The position numbers were made by a program, and so were the translations under genes. A stretch of 64,000 nt of DNA from contig JAIOQI010000001.1 in assembly GCA_021413445.1 (NCBI GenBank), positions 1 to 64,000 of the forward strand, written 5' to 3'. Below, one piece after another: positions 1-11,298 of the stretch (position 1 is its first letter; each line of letters opens with the position of its first letter). The notes beneath the pieces are model-generated. The model made no database searches, had not been told where the DNA came from, and saw only the letters and a list, made by a program, of their open reading frames with translations. This DNA is from Alphaproteobacteria bacterium (GTDB lineage Bacteria; Pseudomonadota; Alphaproteobacteria; Micavibrionales; UBA2020).

Positions 1-113
1 CATATTGATAAATAAAGTTATTATTAAATATCTTTCTGCCCTTTTCACGTCCCCAGAGGTGCGTTAAAACAAGAGGATGTTTTTCAGGATTCGCACAAAG
101 GTATAGAATCGCT

Positions 114-1481
114 ATGTTGAACCAGAAAACTAAAATTGCGCCTTCAACCTTCGCCAATATTGATGAACTTTGCGCAAAATTCGTCAACCGCCAGGCAAAG
201 ATCGGCGTGATCGGCCTTGGTTATGTGGGTCTGCCGCTCGCCTGCGCCATTTGCGGCAAGGATTTCGAGGTCACCGGCTTTGATATAGACTCCGGCAAAA
301 TTGAAAAATTGAACCGTGGCGAATCTTACATCGGAAATATCCATAACGACAAAATAAGCGGTTTTGTCAAAAGTAAAAAGTTTTTGCCGACCAGCGAGTT
401 TGACCTGCTGGCCGGGATGGATGCCATTATCATGTGCGTGCCCACGCCTCTGGATAAGAACCGTGAGCCGGATATGAGCTATATCGTGGCAACCGCCCAG
501 TCGGTTGCGACGCGGCTGCGGCGCGGCCAGCTGGTGGTGCTGGTATCGACGACCTATCCCGGCACCACCCGGGATCTGGTGCGGCCCATTCTTGAAGAGG
601 CCTCCGGCCTGAAGTCCGGCATTGATTTCTTCCTCGCCTTTTCCCCGGAGCGCGAAGATCCCGGCAACGCCCAGTATCATACTTCAAATACGCCGAAAGT
701 GGTCGGCGGCATCGGCGCGGAGGCGCTGCAGCTGGCGCAGACCATGTATAACCAGTTTCTGGCCCAGACGGTGGCGGTGTCTTCCGCCGAGACGGCGGAG
801 GCGGTGAAGCTGACGGAAAATATTTTCCGCTCGGTCAATATCGCTCTCGTTAATGAGTTGAAGGTCATTTATGACGCGATGGGCATTGATATTTGGGAAG
901 TGATCGAGGCGGCAAAAACCAAGCCGTTCGGTTATATGCCGTTTTATCCGGGCCCCGGCTTAGGGGGGCATTGTATTCCGATCGACCCTTTTTATCTTAC
1001 CTGGAAAGCGCGCGAATTCAACATCACCACGCGTTTTATCGAGCTGGCCGGCGAGATCAACATCGCCATGCCGTCTTATGTCGTGAATAAATTGTCTGAA
1101 GCGCTGGACGAACGGTTTGCCAAATCGCTGAACGGGGCGCGTATTCTGGTCATCGGCATGGCCTATAAGAAAAATGTCGCTGATATCCGCGAAAGCCCGG
1201 CCTTTGCGGTGATGAAGCTGTTGAAGCACCGCCGGGCCGAGGTGGTTTTTCATGATCCTCATGTCGCGGTCATCCCGCCGACCCGCGAACACGCGGAGTT
1301 TACCGGAATGGCCTCTGCGGCGCTGACGCCGGAGCTGCTGCAGGCGCAGGACGCGGTGATGATCGTCACCAATCACGACAGCATCGATTATGGCATGATC
1401 GCAAAGCATGCGCGGCTGGTCGTCGATACGCGGAATGCCCTCTCTGGAATATCCTCCCGCGGGAATATTGTTAAGGCCTGA
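114..1481 (+). CDS. UDP-glucose/GDP-mannose dehydrogenase family protein (nucleotide-sugar 6-dehydrogenase)
   Basis: Oxidises C6 of a UDP- or GDP-sugar to the uronic acid with two NAD+, feeding surface polysaccharide synthesis in the cytoplasm. The 455 residues show the N-terminal Rossmann motif GLGYVGLPL (residues 34-42), the substrate-binding segment with FSPERE near residue 180, and the catalytic cysteine in GHCIPIDP (Cys287). The C-terminal UDP-binding domain starts near residue 330. The extended N-terminus and the EREDPGN stretch resemble the WbpA/WbpO (UDP-HexNAc dehydrogenase) branch rather than plain UDP-glucose dehydrogenase; the substrate is an inference. No sugar gene follows in this window, so its polysaccharide locus, if any, lies to the left. 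Confidence 0.93.
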   Translation: MLNQKTKIAPSTFANIDELCAKFVNRQAKIGVIGLGYVGLPLACAICGKDFEVTGFDIDSGKIEKLNRGESYIGNIHNDKISGFVKSKKFLPTSEFDLLAGMDAIIMCVPTPLDKNREPDMSYIVATAQSVATRLRRGQLVVLVSTTYPGTTRDLVRPILEEASGLKSGIDFFLAFSPEREDPGNAQYHTSNTPKVVGGIGAEALQLAQTMYNQFLAQTVAVSSAETAEAVKLTENIFRSVNIALVNELKVIYDAMGIDIWEVIEAAKTKPFGYMPFYPGPGLGGHCIPIDPFYLTWKAREFNITTRFIELAGEINIAMPSYVVNKLSEALDERFAKSLNGARILVIGMAYKKNVADIRESPAFAVMKLLKHRRAEVVFHDPHVAVIPPTREHAEFTGMASAALTPELLQAQDAVMIVTNHDSIDYGMIAKHARLVVDTRNALSGISSRGNIVKA

Positions 1482-1558
1482 GCTTTTATATTGTTCCAGG
1501 CTTTCATTTTTCTTCCGGCTTGGTTAAACTGGTTTTCGGGGAAACAGGCGGGGGTGTC

Positions 1559-2026
1559 ATGTCCTGGGATAGGAACGAACCAGCGGAATTTATCGGCGCT
1601 TCGGCAAAACTTGCAGCGGCGGCAAGGATGCGGCAAGCCGCCCTTGCGGAGGAAGGCGCTGTTCAACCCGGGCAGGCCAGCCAGCTGATCCCCGTCACGA
1701 TTATTTTTGTTTTTGCGGCAGGGCTTGCGATGCTGCTGCCGGACGGGTTTTTATCAAAGTTTTTCGGCGGCGCCACCGGGATCGGCATCCTGGATCAGGC
1801 TTTAACCGGGGGGGCCGCCCCGAAAATAGCCGGCGATGCGGACTTGGGCCGCTTGATTTCCATTCTTGTCCGGGGGCTGATGTTGTTTTTGGCGGCGGGC
1901 GCGGCGCCCTTTTTGGCCTCGGTGGCGGTCCGGGCGGCGGGAAAAAACCGCGTGAATCCTTTTGTGGCCTGCTGGGCGATGCTGATCGCCCTGCCGTTAT
2001 TCTATTTACTGTGGGGTAGTTTTTAA
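1559..2026 (+). CDS. Small membrane protein coupled to TerC
   Basis: I do not recognise this 155-residue protein. It has a polar, alanine-rich N-terminus of about 45 residues followed by three hydrophobic segments (about residues 48-68, 98-123 and 130-153), so it is probably an inner-membrane protein. The ATG at 1559 is preferred over an upstream GTG/ATG at 1520 because a purine-rich GGCGGGGG stretch lies just before it. Its stop overlaps the start of the next gene as TAATG, implying translational coupling with the TerC protein and possibly a shared role in metal or membrane homeostasis. Confidence 0.7.
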   Translation: MSWDRNEPAEFIGASAKLAAAARMRQAALAEEGAVQPGQASQLIPVTIIFVFAAGLAMLLPDGFLSKFFGGATGIGILDQALTGGAAPKIAGDADLGRLISILVRGLMLFLAAGAAPFLASVAVRAAGKNRVNPFVACWAMLIALPLFYLLWGSF

Positions 2027-2967
2027 TGGATAAGCCGTTATGGATGTGGGCTGTTTTCCTGGGCGTCGTCGCCGCCCTGCTGATCCTGGACCTGGGGGTG
2101 CTCCACAAAAAGGATCATGCCATCGGCATCCGCGAAAGCCTGAAATATAGCGCCTGGTACGTTTTCATCGGGCTGTCGTTCGGGGGGTGGGTCTGGTACA
2201 CGCTGGGCCAGGCCAGCGCCCAGCTGTACTGGACGGGATATATCGTCGAAAAAACCCTGTCGATCGATAATATTTTCGTGATTTCCCTGGTGTTTATATT
2301 TTTTGCCGTGCCGCGCATCTATCAGCATCGCGTGTTGTTCTGGGGTATTCTCGGCGTCATCGTGCTGCGCGGGCTGATGATCGGCATCGGCGCCGAGCTG
2401 GTCTCGCGTTTCCACTGGGTGCTGTATCTTTTTGCGGCTTTCCTTATTTTTACCGGCATCAAAATGCTGTTTTCCTCGGATGAGGACCATCCGGATATCG
2501 CAAAAAACCCGGTGGTGCGGCTTGCGAAAAGGCACATGCCCATCACCACAGAGCTGCACGGGCATAAGTTTGCGCTCATCATGAATAACAAGATATGGTT
2601 TACGCCGCTGCTGCTGACGCTGATGGTTGTCGAATGCGTCGATATTGTTTTTGCCGTCGATAGCGTTCCCGCCATCCTGGCGCTGACGACCGACACCTAT
2701 ATTGTCTATACCAGCAATATTTTTGCGATCTTGGGCTTAAGGGCGCTTTATTTTGCGCTGGACGCCATATTGCACCGCTTTAAGTATCTCAAATATGCGC
2801 TGGCCGTCGTCCTGGTCTTTATCGGCAGCAAGATCTTTATTATCGATATCCTGGATCTTGAAAAATTCCCGCCCGCCTTGTCGCTGGGCATCGTTGTGGC
2901 GATTCTGGCTTCCGGGATTTTGTACTCCCTCCGCAAGACTCACGGCCATGTCGTCGCCGATAAGTAG
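2026..2967 (+). CDS. TerC/Alx family integral membrane protein
   Basis: Multi-spanning membrane protein of the TerC family, members of which export manganese (Alx, MeeF/Y type) or are linked to tellurite resistance. The 313 residues carry the family signatures EKTLSIDNIFVISLVF (about residues 75-90) and VFAVDSVPAILALTTD (about 206-221), with acidic residues inside membrane segments that are expected to bind metal. About eight to nine hydrophobic helices are visible. It is translationally coupled to the preceding small membrane protein. No yybP-ykoY-like manganese riboswitch is apparent upstream. Family assignment is firm; the transported ion is inferred from the family. Confidence 0.92.
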   Translation: MDKPLWMWAVFLGVVAALLILDLGVLHKKDHAIGIRESLKYSAWYVFIGLSFGGWVWYTLGQASAQLYWTGYIVEKTLSIDNIFVISLVFIFFAVPRIYQHRVLFWGILGVIVLRGLMIGIGAELVSRFHWVLYLFAAFLIFTGIKMLFSSDEDHPDIAKNPVVRLAKRHMPITTELHGHKFALIMNNKIWFTPLLLTLMVVECVDIVFAVDSVPAILALTTDTYIVYTSNIFAILGLRALYFALDAILHRFKYLKYALAVVLVFIGSKIFIIDILDLEKFPPALSLGIVVAILASGILYSLRKTHGHVVADK

Positions 2968-3147
2968 AGGGTTTATTCATAAACATTGAAATTAAAAAAC
3001 AAGGATATGGAAAAACACAAAACGTAACACATTGTTTTATAGGTGAATTTTTATCAAACAGGTATTATGTTTTTTAACTTTACGTCTTTGCCGCCTTCGG
3101 TTATGCTCAGCGCACCATCAATATAACCCCCAAGAGCGAGGCCAATT

Positions 3148-4311
3148 ATGACCGAATCCAAGAAAGTTGTTATTGCAGGATATGTGCGTTCCCCCTTCAC
3201 CCCTGCCGGCAAAGGCGAACTGAAGGACGTCCGTGCCGACGAACTGGTCGCGCAGACGGTCAACGGCCTTTTGAAACAGACCGGCGTCAACCCGGCACTG
3301 ATTGAAGATTTGAAGCTGGGCTGCGCTTTCCCGGAAGGCGAACAGGGGCTCAATATGGCGCGCCATGCCGTGCTTCTGGCCGGCTTGCCGCAGGACATCC
3401 CCGCCATCACCATTAACCGTTTCTGCGGTTCCTCGATGCAGGCCATCCATGATGCGGCGGGGACGATTGCCGCGGGCATGGCGGACGCGATTATCGCCGC
3501 TGGCGTTGAATCGATGAGCCGTGTGCCGATGGGCGGCTTCAACGCCCAGCCAAACCCCCAGCTGTATAAAGATTACCCCGCCGCTTACATGGGCATGGGC
3601 GAAACCGCAGAGAACGTCGCTGACCGCTTTAAGGTCAGCCGCGAGGAGCAGGACAAGTTTGCCCTCTCCTCCCAATTCAAGGCGGCGGCCGCCAAGAAAG
3701 ACGGCAAGTTCAAAGAAGAGATTGTGCCGATCGTTAAAAACAACGGCAAGGTCGTTTCGGAAGACGGCTGCCTGCGCGAAGATACCACGCTTGATGGCCT
3801 GGCTAAGCTGAAACCGGCTTTCAAGAGCGGCGGTTCTGTAACGGCAGGCACATCTTCTCCGGTGACGGACGGCGCTTCGGCGGTTCTCGTCTGCTCCGAA
3901 GAATTCGCCCTCAAGAACGGCCTCACGATCCTGGCCGAGATCAAATCCTTCGCGGTTTCCGGCCTCGACCCCGAAATCATGGGCATGGGCCCCGTCAGCG
4001 CAACCAAGAAGGCGCTGGATAAGGCCGGCCTGAAAATCGAGGACATCTCGATTGCCGAACTGAACGAGGCTTTCGCCTCGCAGTCGGTTGCCTGCATGAA
4101 AGAGCTGGGTCTCGATCCGGAAAAAGTGAACCTGCAGGGCGGCGCGATCGCGCTTGGCCACCCACTCGGCGCTTCCGGCGCCCGCATCACCGGCGAAGCG
4201 GCCAAGCTGCTGCACGACAAGGGCGGCGAATACGCGCTGGCCACGATGTGCATCGGCGGCGGCCAGGGCATCGCGACCATCCTGAAAAAACACACTTCTC
4301 CGAAACCTTAA
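3148..4311 (+). CDS. fadA: Acetyl-CoA C-acyltransferase (thiolase)
   Basis: Catalyses thiolytic cleavage of 3-ketoacyl-CoA, the last step of beta-oxidation. The 387 residues hold the acyl-accepting cysteine in NRFCGSS (Cys93), the GHPLGASGAR histidine motif near residue 335, and the C-terminal CIGGGQG with the second catalytic cysteine near 373. It lies 19 bases upstream of a fused 3-hydroxyacyl-CoA dehydrogenase/enoyl-CoA hydratase, the usual thiolase-multienzyme pair, so the role is fatty-acid degradation rather than biosynthetic acetoacetyl-CoA formation. No FadR-like site was recognised in the 180-base upstream region. Confidence 0.94.
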   Translation: MTESKKVVIAGYVRSPFTPAGKGELKDVRADELVAQTVNGLLKQTGVNPALIEDLKLGCAFPEGEQGLNMARHAVLLAGLPQDIPAITINRFCGSSMQAIHDAAGTIAAGMADAIIAAGVESMSRVPMGGFNAQPNPQLYKDYPAAYMGMGETAENVADRFKVSREEQDKFALSSQFKAAAAKKDGKFKEEIVPIVKNNGKVVSEDGCLREDTTLDGLAKLKPAFKSGGSVTAGTSSPVTDGASAVLVCSEEFALKNGLTILAEIKSFAVSGLDPEIMGMGPVSATKKALDKAGLKIEDISIAELNEAFASQSVACMKELGLDPEKVNLQGGAIALGHPLGASGARITGEAAKLLHDKGGEYALATMCIGGGQGIATILKKHTSPKP

Positions 4312-4330
4312 TTCTCAAGGAGCCCAGATC

Positions 4331-6913
4331 ATGGCGATTAAAAAAGTAGCAGTCATCGGCGCAGGCGTGATGGGGGCGGGCATTGCCGCCCAATTGGCGA
4401 ACGCCGGCCTTGAAGTCGAACTTCTCGACCGCATCGACCCCAAAAACCCCGAAGACCGCACCAGCATTGCCAAGGGCGCCATCGAAAAGCTGGTCAAGAC
4501 CAACCCGGCGCCGCTGATGCACAAGAAGAACGCCAGGAAAATACGTCCCGGCAACACCGACGACGATATGGGGCGCATCAAGGACTGCGACCTTATCATC
4601 GAGGTGGTCTTCGAGAATCCTAAAGTAAAGTCCGACATCTTCAAGAAGATCGACGCCAACCGCAAGCCGGGCGCGATCGTCGCTTCCAATACCTCCACCA
4701 TCCCGCTCAAGGACCTGATCGCGGATCAGTCCGATGCGCTGAAGAAGGACTTTGTCATTACCCACTTCTTCAACCCGCCGCGCTATATGCAGCTGCTGGA
4801 GCTGATTACATCGGAGCACAACAGCCCCGAGACAGTCGCCGAGCTCACCCGTTTCATGGACGAGAAGATGGGCAAGACCGTGATCCGCTGCAACGATACG
4901 CCGGGCTTCATCGGCAACCGCATCGGCACCTATTGGCTGCAGACTGCCGTTAACGAGGCCTTTTCCCGCAATCTCACCGTGGAAGAAGTGGACGCCGTTT
5001 ACGGCAAGCCGATGGGCGTGCCCAAGTCCGGCATTTTCGACCTGATCGATGTTGTCGGCGTCAACCTGATGCCCGACATCAGCAAAAGCCTGGTGGCCAA
5101 GCTGCCTGCGGACGACGCTTACGTCCTGGGCAACAAGAACTACCCCCTGATCGATAAAATGATTGTCGATGGCTACACCGGCCGCAAGGGCAAGGGCGGC
5201 TTCTACCGCCTGAATGACAAGCGCGAGAAGCTGGCTATCGACCTCAACACCGGCGCCGAGCGCCCGGCCGTGAAGGTCAAGCCCGCCGGATCCCTGATCA
5301 GCAAGATCACTGGCCTGTTCAAAAAGAAAAAGAACGGTGCGGCCGTGCTCGAACTCGGCATCCTTAATGCCGCCAAGAAGGACGGCCTGCGCGGCGTCTT
5401 CGATTACGGCGACAAGTACGGCGATTACGCCTGGACCGTTTTCAAGAAGACGGTTTGCTACGCCGCCGAGCACGCCCATGAAATCTCCGCTGACGCCAGC
5501 GCTGTCGATGCGGCGATGAAACTGGGTTACAAGTGGGAAAAAGGCCCGTTTGAAATGCTGGATGCCATCGGCGTTGATTATTTCATCAAGCGCCTGAAGG
5601 CTGACGGCGACAAGGTTCCCGCCTTTATCGAAAGGGCGTCCGGCAAGACCTTCTATGCCGCGAAAGACGGCAAGCCCCATTTCCTGCAGCAGGACGGCAC
5701 TTACGCCGAGATCAAGCGCGCCGAAGGCGTGCTGCTGCTTTCCGACGTCAAGCTGGCCTCAAAGCCGGTTCTCAAGAGCAAGGCGGCCTCGGTCTGGGAC
5801 ATCGGCGATGGCATCCTCTGCCTGGAATTCACCAGCAAGGGCAATTCGCTGGACAACCACACCATGAAGATCATCAACAAGACCTGCGACCTGATCGAGG
5901 CGAGCCGCGGGCAGTACAAGGCTCTCGTCTTCCACAACGAGAACCCCAATATCTTTTCGGGCGGCGCTAATCTCAAAAAAGCCGCCGTGGCGATGACCGC
6001 CAAGCAATACTGGCTGATCGACAAGCTGGTGAAAGACGGCCAGGATACCTACAAGCGCCTCAAGTACGCGCCGTTCCCGGTTGTTTCCGCTCCTTCGGGC
6101 GTCGCTGTCGGCGGCGGCTGCGAGATTCTCCTGCATTCAAGCTATGTGCAGGCGCATGCTGAGCTTTATGTCGGCCTCGTCGAAGTCGGCGTCGGCCTGC
6201 TCCCCGCGTGGGGCGGCTCGACGGAACTGATGACGCGCGCCGGCCAGAACAAGAAAATACCGAACGGCCCGATGCCGCCGCTGGCCACTGTTTTTGAAAC
6301 GATCAGCACGGCAAAAATGGCCTTTTCGGCGCAGGAAGCCAAGGAGCTTATGTACCTGCGTGAAACCGACGGCATCACGATGAACAAGTCCCGCCTGCTG
6401 GCCGATGCCAAGAATAAAGCGCTGGAGCTGGCGAAAGACTACAAGCCGGAACAGCCGATGGACCTGAAACTCGCCGGCCCCTCCGGCCGCGCGGCGCTGA
6501 GCCTGGCCGTTGACGGGTTCTATCTCAAGGGAGCCGCGACGCCTTATGACGTCGTCGTTTCGGACAAAGTGGCCACCGTCCTCACCGGCGGTGATGCCGC
6601 AGGCCCCGGCGTTGTTGTGACGCAGGATTACGTCCGTGACCTTGAGCGCAAACATTTCATGGAGCTCATTCGCGACAGCAGAACTCTGGCGCGGATCAAG
6701 TTTATGGGCGGCACAGGCAAGCCTCTCCGCGAGAAACCGATTGAAGGCAAGAAATCCGCCGCGCTGCGCGACGAAGCGGAGCGGCCGGGCTTCCTGTCCC
6801 GCCTTTTCAGCGGCAAGAAATCCGCCAAGATCGATTTTAAAGCGGCCTGCGCCAATGATAACAAAGGGTTAACCAAGGACACCAAGCCGAAGGTCAACTG
6901 GCCGAAACCTTAA
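4331..6913 (+). CDS. Fused 3-hydroxyacyl-CoA dehydrogenase / enoyl-CoA hydratase (FadN-like)
   Basis: Bifunctional beta-oxidation enzyme. The domain order is dehydrogenase first, hydratase last: the NAD-binding motif GAGVMGAGIAAQLA is at residues 11-24, the dehydrogenase C-terminal domains occupy about 190-430, and a crotonase domain spans about 480-700 with the oxyanion stretch SGGANL and both acid residues in GGGCE and VEVGVGLLPAWGG. This order matches Bacillus FadN and is the reverse of E. coli FadB/FadJ. At 860 residues it is longer than FadN because of a lysine-rich linker near residue 320 and a lysine-rich tail. It lies 19 bases after the thiolase and is surely in its operon. Confidence 0.93.
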   Translation: MAIKKVAVIGAGVMGAGIAAQLANAGLEVELLDRIDPKNPEDRTSIAKGAIEKLVKTNPAPLMHKKNARKIRPGNTDDDMGRIKDCDLIIEVVFENPKVKSDIFKKIDANRKPGAIVASNTSTIPLKDLIADQSDALKKDFVITHFFNPPRYMQLLELITSEHNSPETVAELTRFMDEKMGKTVIRCNDTPGFIGNRIGTYWLQTAVNEAFSRNLTVEEVDAVYGKPMGVPKSGIFDLIDVVGVNLMPDISKSLVAKLPADDAYVLGNKNYPLIDKMIVDGYTGRKGKGGFYRLNDKREKLAIDLNTGAERPAVKVKPAGSLISKITGLFKKKKNGAAVLELGILNAAKKDGLRGVFDYGDKYGDYAWTVFKKTVCYAAEHAHEISADASAVDAAMKLGYKWEKGPFEMLDAIGVDYFIKRLKADGDKVPAFIERASGKTFYAAKDGKPHFLQQDGTYAEIKRAEGVLLLSDVKLASKPVLKSKAASVWDIGDGILCLEFTSKGNSLDNHTMKIINKTCDLIEASRGQYKALVFHNENPNIFSGGANLKKAAVAMTAKQYWLIDKLVKDGQDTYKRLKYAPFPVVSAPSGVAVGGGCEILLHSSYVQAHAELYVGLVEVGVGLLPAWGGSTELMTRAGQNKKIPNGPMPPLATVFETISTAKMAFSAQEAKELMYLRETDGITMNKSRLLADAKNKALELAKDYKPEQPMDLKLAGPSGRAALSLAVDGFYLKGAATPYDVVVSDKVATVLTGGDAAGPGVVVTQDYVRDLERKHFMELIRDSRTLARIKFMGGTGKPLREKPIEGKKSAALRDEAERPGFLSRLFSGKKSAKIDFKAACANDNKGLTKDTKPKVNWPKP

Positions 6914-6957
6914 GGTTAAGGCCGGTTCCTTATCTTCGGCCGGACTTGCCAAAAGTC

Positions 6958-6986
6958 TTGACTCTCGGGAGAGGGTGCCTTAAAAA
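6958..6986 (+). promoter_or_regulatory. Sigma-70-type promoter of tRNA-Gly
   Basis: TTGACT at 6958-6963 and TAAAAA at 6981-6986 are separated by exactly 17 bases, and the predicted start lies 6-8 bases before the mature tRNA 5' end. Confidence 0.7.
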
Positions 6987-6999
6987 CTTCAGGATGCAG

Positions 7000-7074
<75 letters not shown>

Positions 7075-7086
7075 ATTTATCCTCAT

Positions 7087-7124
7087 AAAAAAAATCCCGC
7101 CCTCATCCGGCGGGATTTTTTATT
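7087..7124. terminator. Bidirectional intrinsic terminator
   Basis: ATCCCGCC (7094-7101) pairs with GGCGGGAT (7109-7116), flanked by an A run on the left and a T run on the right. It therefore serves both the tRNA from the left and the sensor kinase gene from the right. Confidence 0.9.
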
Positions 7125-7138
7125 TTATAACTTTGCCG

Positions 7139-9151
7139 TTACGCGGTGCGTTTTGATTCTGCGGCGGCGCCCGGATCGCCGTTCTCCTGAGCGGGTTGTT
7201 TAAGGGGGATATGCACATGGAACACCACCCCGTCCGGGCAGTTTTCCGCCCAGATTTTCCCGTGATGGGCCTGGATGATCTGGCGGCAGATGGACAGGCC
7301 CAGCCCGGTGCCGCCGGCGCCGGTTTTTGTCGTGCTGCTTTGGGTGAAGGCGTCGAAGATCGCCTCCAGCTCCCTTTCTGGAATGGTTGTGCCGCGATTG
7401 GTGACGCTGCAAACCAGGGCGGAACCGGTGTGCGTGTAGTGAATATCGATGACGTTTTCCGGAGGTGAAAACTTGATGGCGTTTGACAGCAGGTTGATGA
7501 ACACCTGTATCAGGAGGCCTTTGTCGTGGGGAATGACGGTGGCGTCAGCCGCCTCCGCGCCGGTTATTTTTACCTGCAGCTTTTTCCCGCCGATGAGGGA
7601 GTTCAGTTCCGTCAGGCTGTGGTCCATCGCCTGATGCAGGTTGCCGGGCTGTATCTCCAGGTCGATTTTCCCCGCTTCCAGCTTGGAGAGGTCGAGCAGG
7701 TTGTTGAGCAGGGATAAAAGCCGGTTGCCGCTGATGCGGATGTTGCCGAGGAATTTCTTCAGGTTTTCATCGCCGCTGGCTTCCAGCTTTTTCAGCGCCA
7801 TCTGCGAGTAGCTTAAAATCGCGTGCATCGGCGTGCGCAGTTCGTGGCTCATGTTGGCAAGGAATTCCGACTTGGCCTTGTTGGAGGCTTCGGCCCGCTC
7901 CCGGGCCAGCCGGTCGTTTTCAGCCTGACGGCGATCGGAGATGTCGCGGATGCTGCCCACAAACATCTTTTCGCCGCCGATCTGCGTGTCGTTCACCTCC
8001 AGGTCGATCGGGAAGGTGTCGCCGTTCTTGCGCAGCGCCGTCAGCTCGCGGCGCCGGCCGATCACTTTGGCGTGACCGGTGGTTAAATAGTCCCGCACAT
8101 ACCCGTCATGATGGCTGGCATAGGGCTCCGGCATCAGCACGCTGATATTTTTGCCGATGACTTCTTCCGCCTTGTAGCCAAACAGGTTTTCCGCGGAATG
8201 ATTGAAGCTCCGGATGCACCCATGGCTGTCGATAGAGACGATCGATTCCACCACGGTGTTCATGATCGTGGTCAGGTATTGTTCATTGTCCTCCAGGATT
8301 TTTTTTGCCTGTTTGCTCTGGCTGACGTTTTTTTTCAATTCAATAACGGCGCGCCACAGGCGGGGGATTTCACCGTCGCCGATGGCGTCTTCATCCTTGA
8401 TTTTTATGTCGTTATTTCCTTCAGAGAGTGAAACAATCGTCTCTGTCACCGATTTCAGCGGGCGGGCAATGAAGTATATCAGGGCCCACGCCCCCATAAA
8501 GATCAGCAGGGTTGAAAGAATGAGGATCATATAAGCGGACACCACGTAGGCGTGAATTTTTGTGTTGGATATTTCTTCCTCGTGTTTCAAGCCCGAAGAG
8601 GAAACCTCATCCAGACGCTTGATGGCGTTTTGGTGTGTTTTATATTGGGATTCCACCCTTGCCAGGGCGGCATGAATTTTATCCAGGTTTCCATTCTCAA
8701 GGGCGGGCAGGAAGCGGCCGTGAATCGCTTCCAGCATTTTTTCGCCTTCTGCGACAACCTCATCATCTAGAATTTTTATGATGTTGGGGGGGAGGGCTTG
8801 TTTTTTCCAGTAAGCGCGGGCCGCCTCGAAGTTTTCTTCTAACTGAAGAAGCTCTTTTTTTAAAACCTGTTTTTCTTTTTCGGTGGCGTTTTCGTGCATC
8901 AGCTCGATAATCAGCAGCGCTTCGGTCAGGTTCAGCTTCGGCGGCAGGGTATCTGCCGTTATACCCCATAAGTTTTTGCTTTGCGTATAGAGCGGGCCGC
9001 CCGCGCGCAGATAATTTAACCCGCTCAGGAAAAATACGGTTCTGCTGAACAGGCAAATAAGAAAAACGGCAGTGACGGCGATAACGATGGTGCCGACCCG
9101 CGCCTGTCTTAAGCTAAACACACCCGCTTTTTTTTCTTCGCGACCTGGCAT
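7139..9151 (-). CDS. Membrane sensor histidine kinase with HAMP and PAS domains
   Basis: Two-component sensor of about 670 residues. A first transmembrane helix (about residues 18-40) and a second (about 212-236) enclose a roughly 170-residue periplasmic helical sensor domain. A HAMP domain follows, then a PAS/PAC domain (about 290-400), a HisKA domain with the phosphorylated histidine in SHELRTP (about residue 435), and a HATPase domain with the G boxes SNAIKFSP and GAGGTGLGLSI. No receiver domain is fused. The start at 9151 (MPGREEKK) is chosen; an in-frame ATG at 9214 would add a charged 21-residue leader. No response regulator is adjacent, so the partner may be the CheY-like protein at 10,855-11,298, two genes away; this is only an inference. 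Confidence 0.9.
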   Translation of the reverse strand: MPGREEKKAGVFSLRQARVGTIVIAVTAVFLICLFSRTVFFLSGLNYLRAGGPLYTQSKNLWGITADTLPPKLNLTEALLIIELMHENATEKEKQVLKKELLQLEENFEAARAYWKKQALPPNIIKILDDEVVAEGEKMLEAIHGRFLPALENGNLDKIHAALARVESQYKTHQNAIKRLDEVSSSGLKHEEEISNTKIHAYVVSAYMILILSTLLIFMGAWALIYFIARPLKSVTETIVSLSEGNNDIKIKDEDAIGDGEIPRLWRAVIELKKNVSQSKQAKKILEDNEQYLTTIMNTVVESIVSIDSHGCIRSFNHSAENLFGYKAEEVIGKNISVLMPEPYASHHDGYVRDYLTTGHAKVIGRRRELTALRKNGDTFPIDLEVNDTQIGGEKMFVGSIRDISDRRQAENDRLARERAEASNKAKSEFLANMSHELRTPMHAILSYSQMALKKLEASGDENLKKFLGNIRISGNRLLSLLNNLLDLSKLEAGKIDLEIQPGNLHQAMDHSLTELNSLIGGKKLQVKITGAEAADATVIPHDKGLLIQVFINLLSNAIKFSPPENVIDIHYTHTGSALVCSVTNRGTTIPERELEAIFDAFTQSSTTKTGAGGTGLGLSICRQIIQAHHGKIWAENCPDGVVFHVHIPLKQPAQENGDPGAAAESKRTA

Positions 9152-9416
9152 TTTTTTTGTTTTTCTTGGCACACAGCTGTATTTCGGCAGAGGGCGTCTG
9201 CAAATTCCATTCATAATGGCTTAATTCATCCGGCTTTGTACAGGGCCAAAAACCTATATTATCTTTGTAATACAATAGCATGCAGTCCATCCTTTGTCGC
9301 GGAGCGACCGCTCTTTGGGGCGGTGGAGATTATAGAAAAACTATCGAGAAAAATCTGTCGGCAATCTTTTTTAGATAAGATACAATCGTCCGATTAAAAT
9401 CAGGAAAGAGCGGGCG

Positions 9417-10952
<1,536 letters not shown>

Positions 10953-11298
10953 CAAGCTCCTCCCCTTCGTAGGGTTTGGTCAGGTAGCCGTAAGTTCCTT
11001 CCAGGCTGATGACGGAGATCTGTTCGTAATCGGAGGCGGCGGTCTGCATGATAACGGGTATATTGTTTAGGGCGGGATTTTCTTTTATTCTTTCCAGCAC
11101 CGCCATGCCGTCCAGGCGCGGCATCCGGCGGTCAAGAATGATGACCGCGATACCTGCCTCGGAAGCCAGCTTCTGCAGCGCCACGACCCCGTCCTCCGCC
11201 TGCACAACCTCGAAACCGGCCCCCTCAAGGTGGTAAGCCATAATATCCAGGTTGAAAACTTCATCATCGACGACCAGTACTTTCATGTTCGTTTTCAT

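Noticed and set aside
6906-6945. Possible terminator after the FadN-like gene
   Set aside because: GGCCG/CGGCC arms exist but the stem is short, the loop long and no T tract follows.
9240-9416. Riboswitch before the NCS1 permease
   Set aside because: No purine, preQ1, guanidine or other conserved core could be recognised; only a weak hairpin is present.
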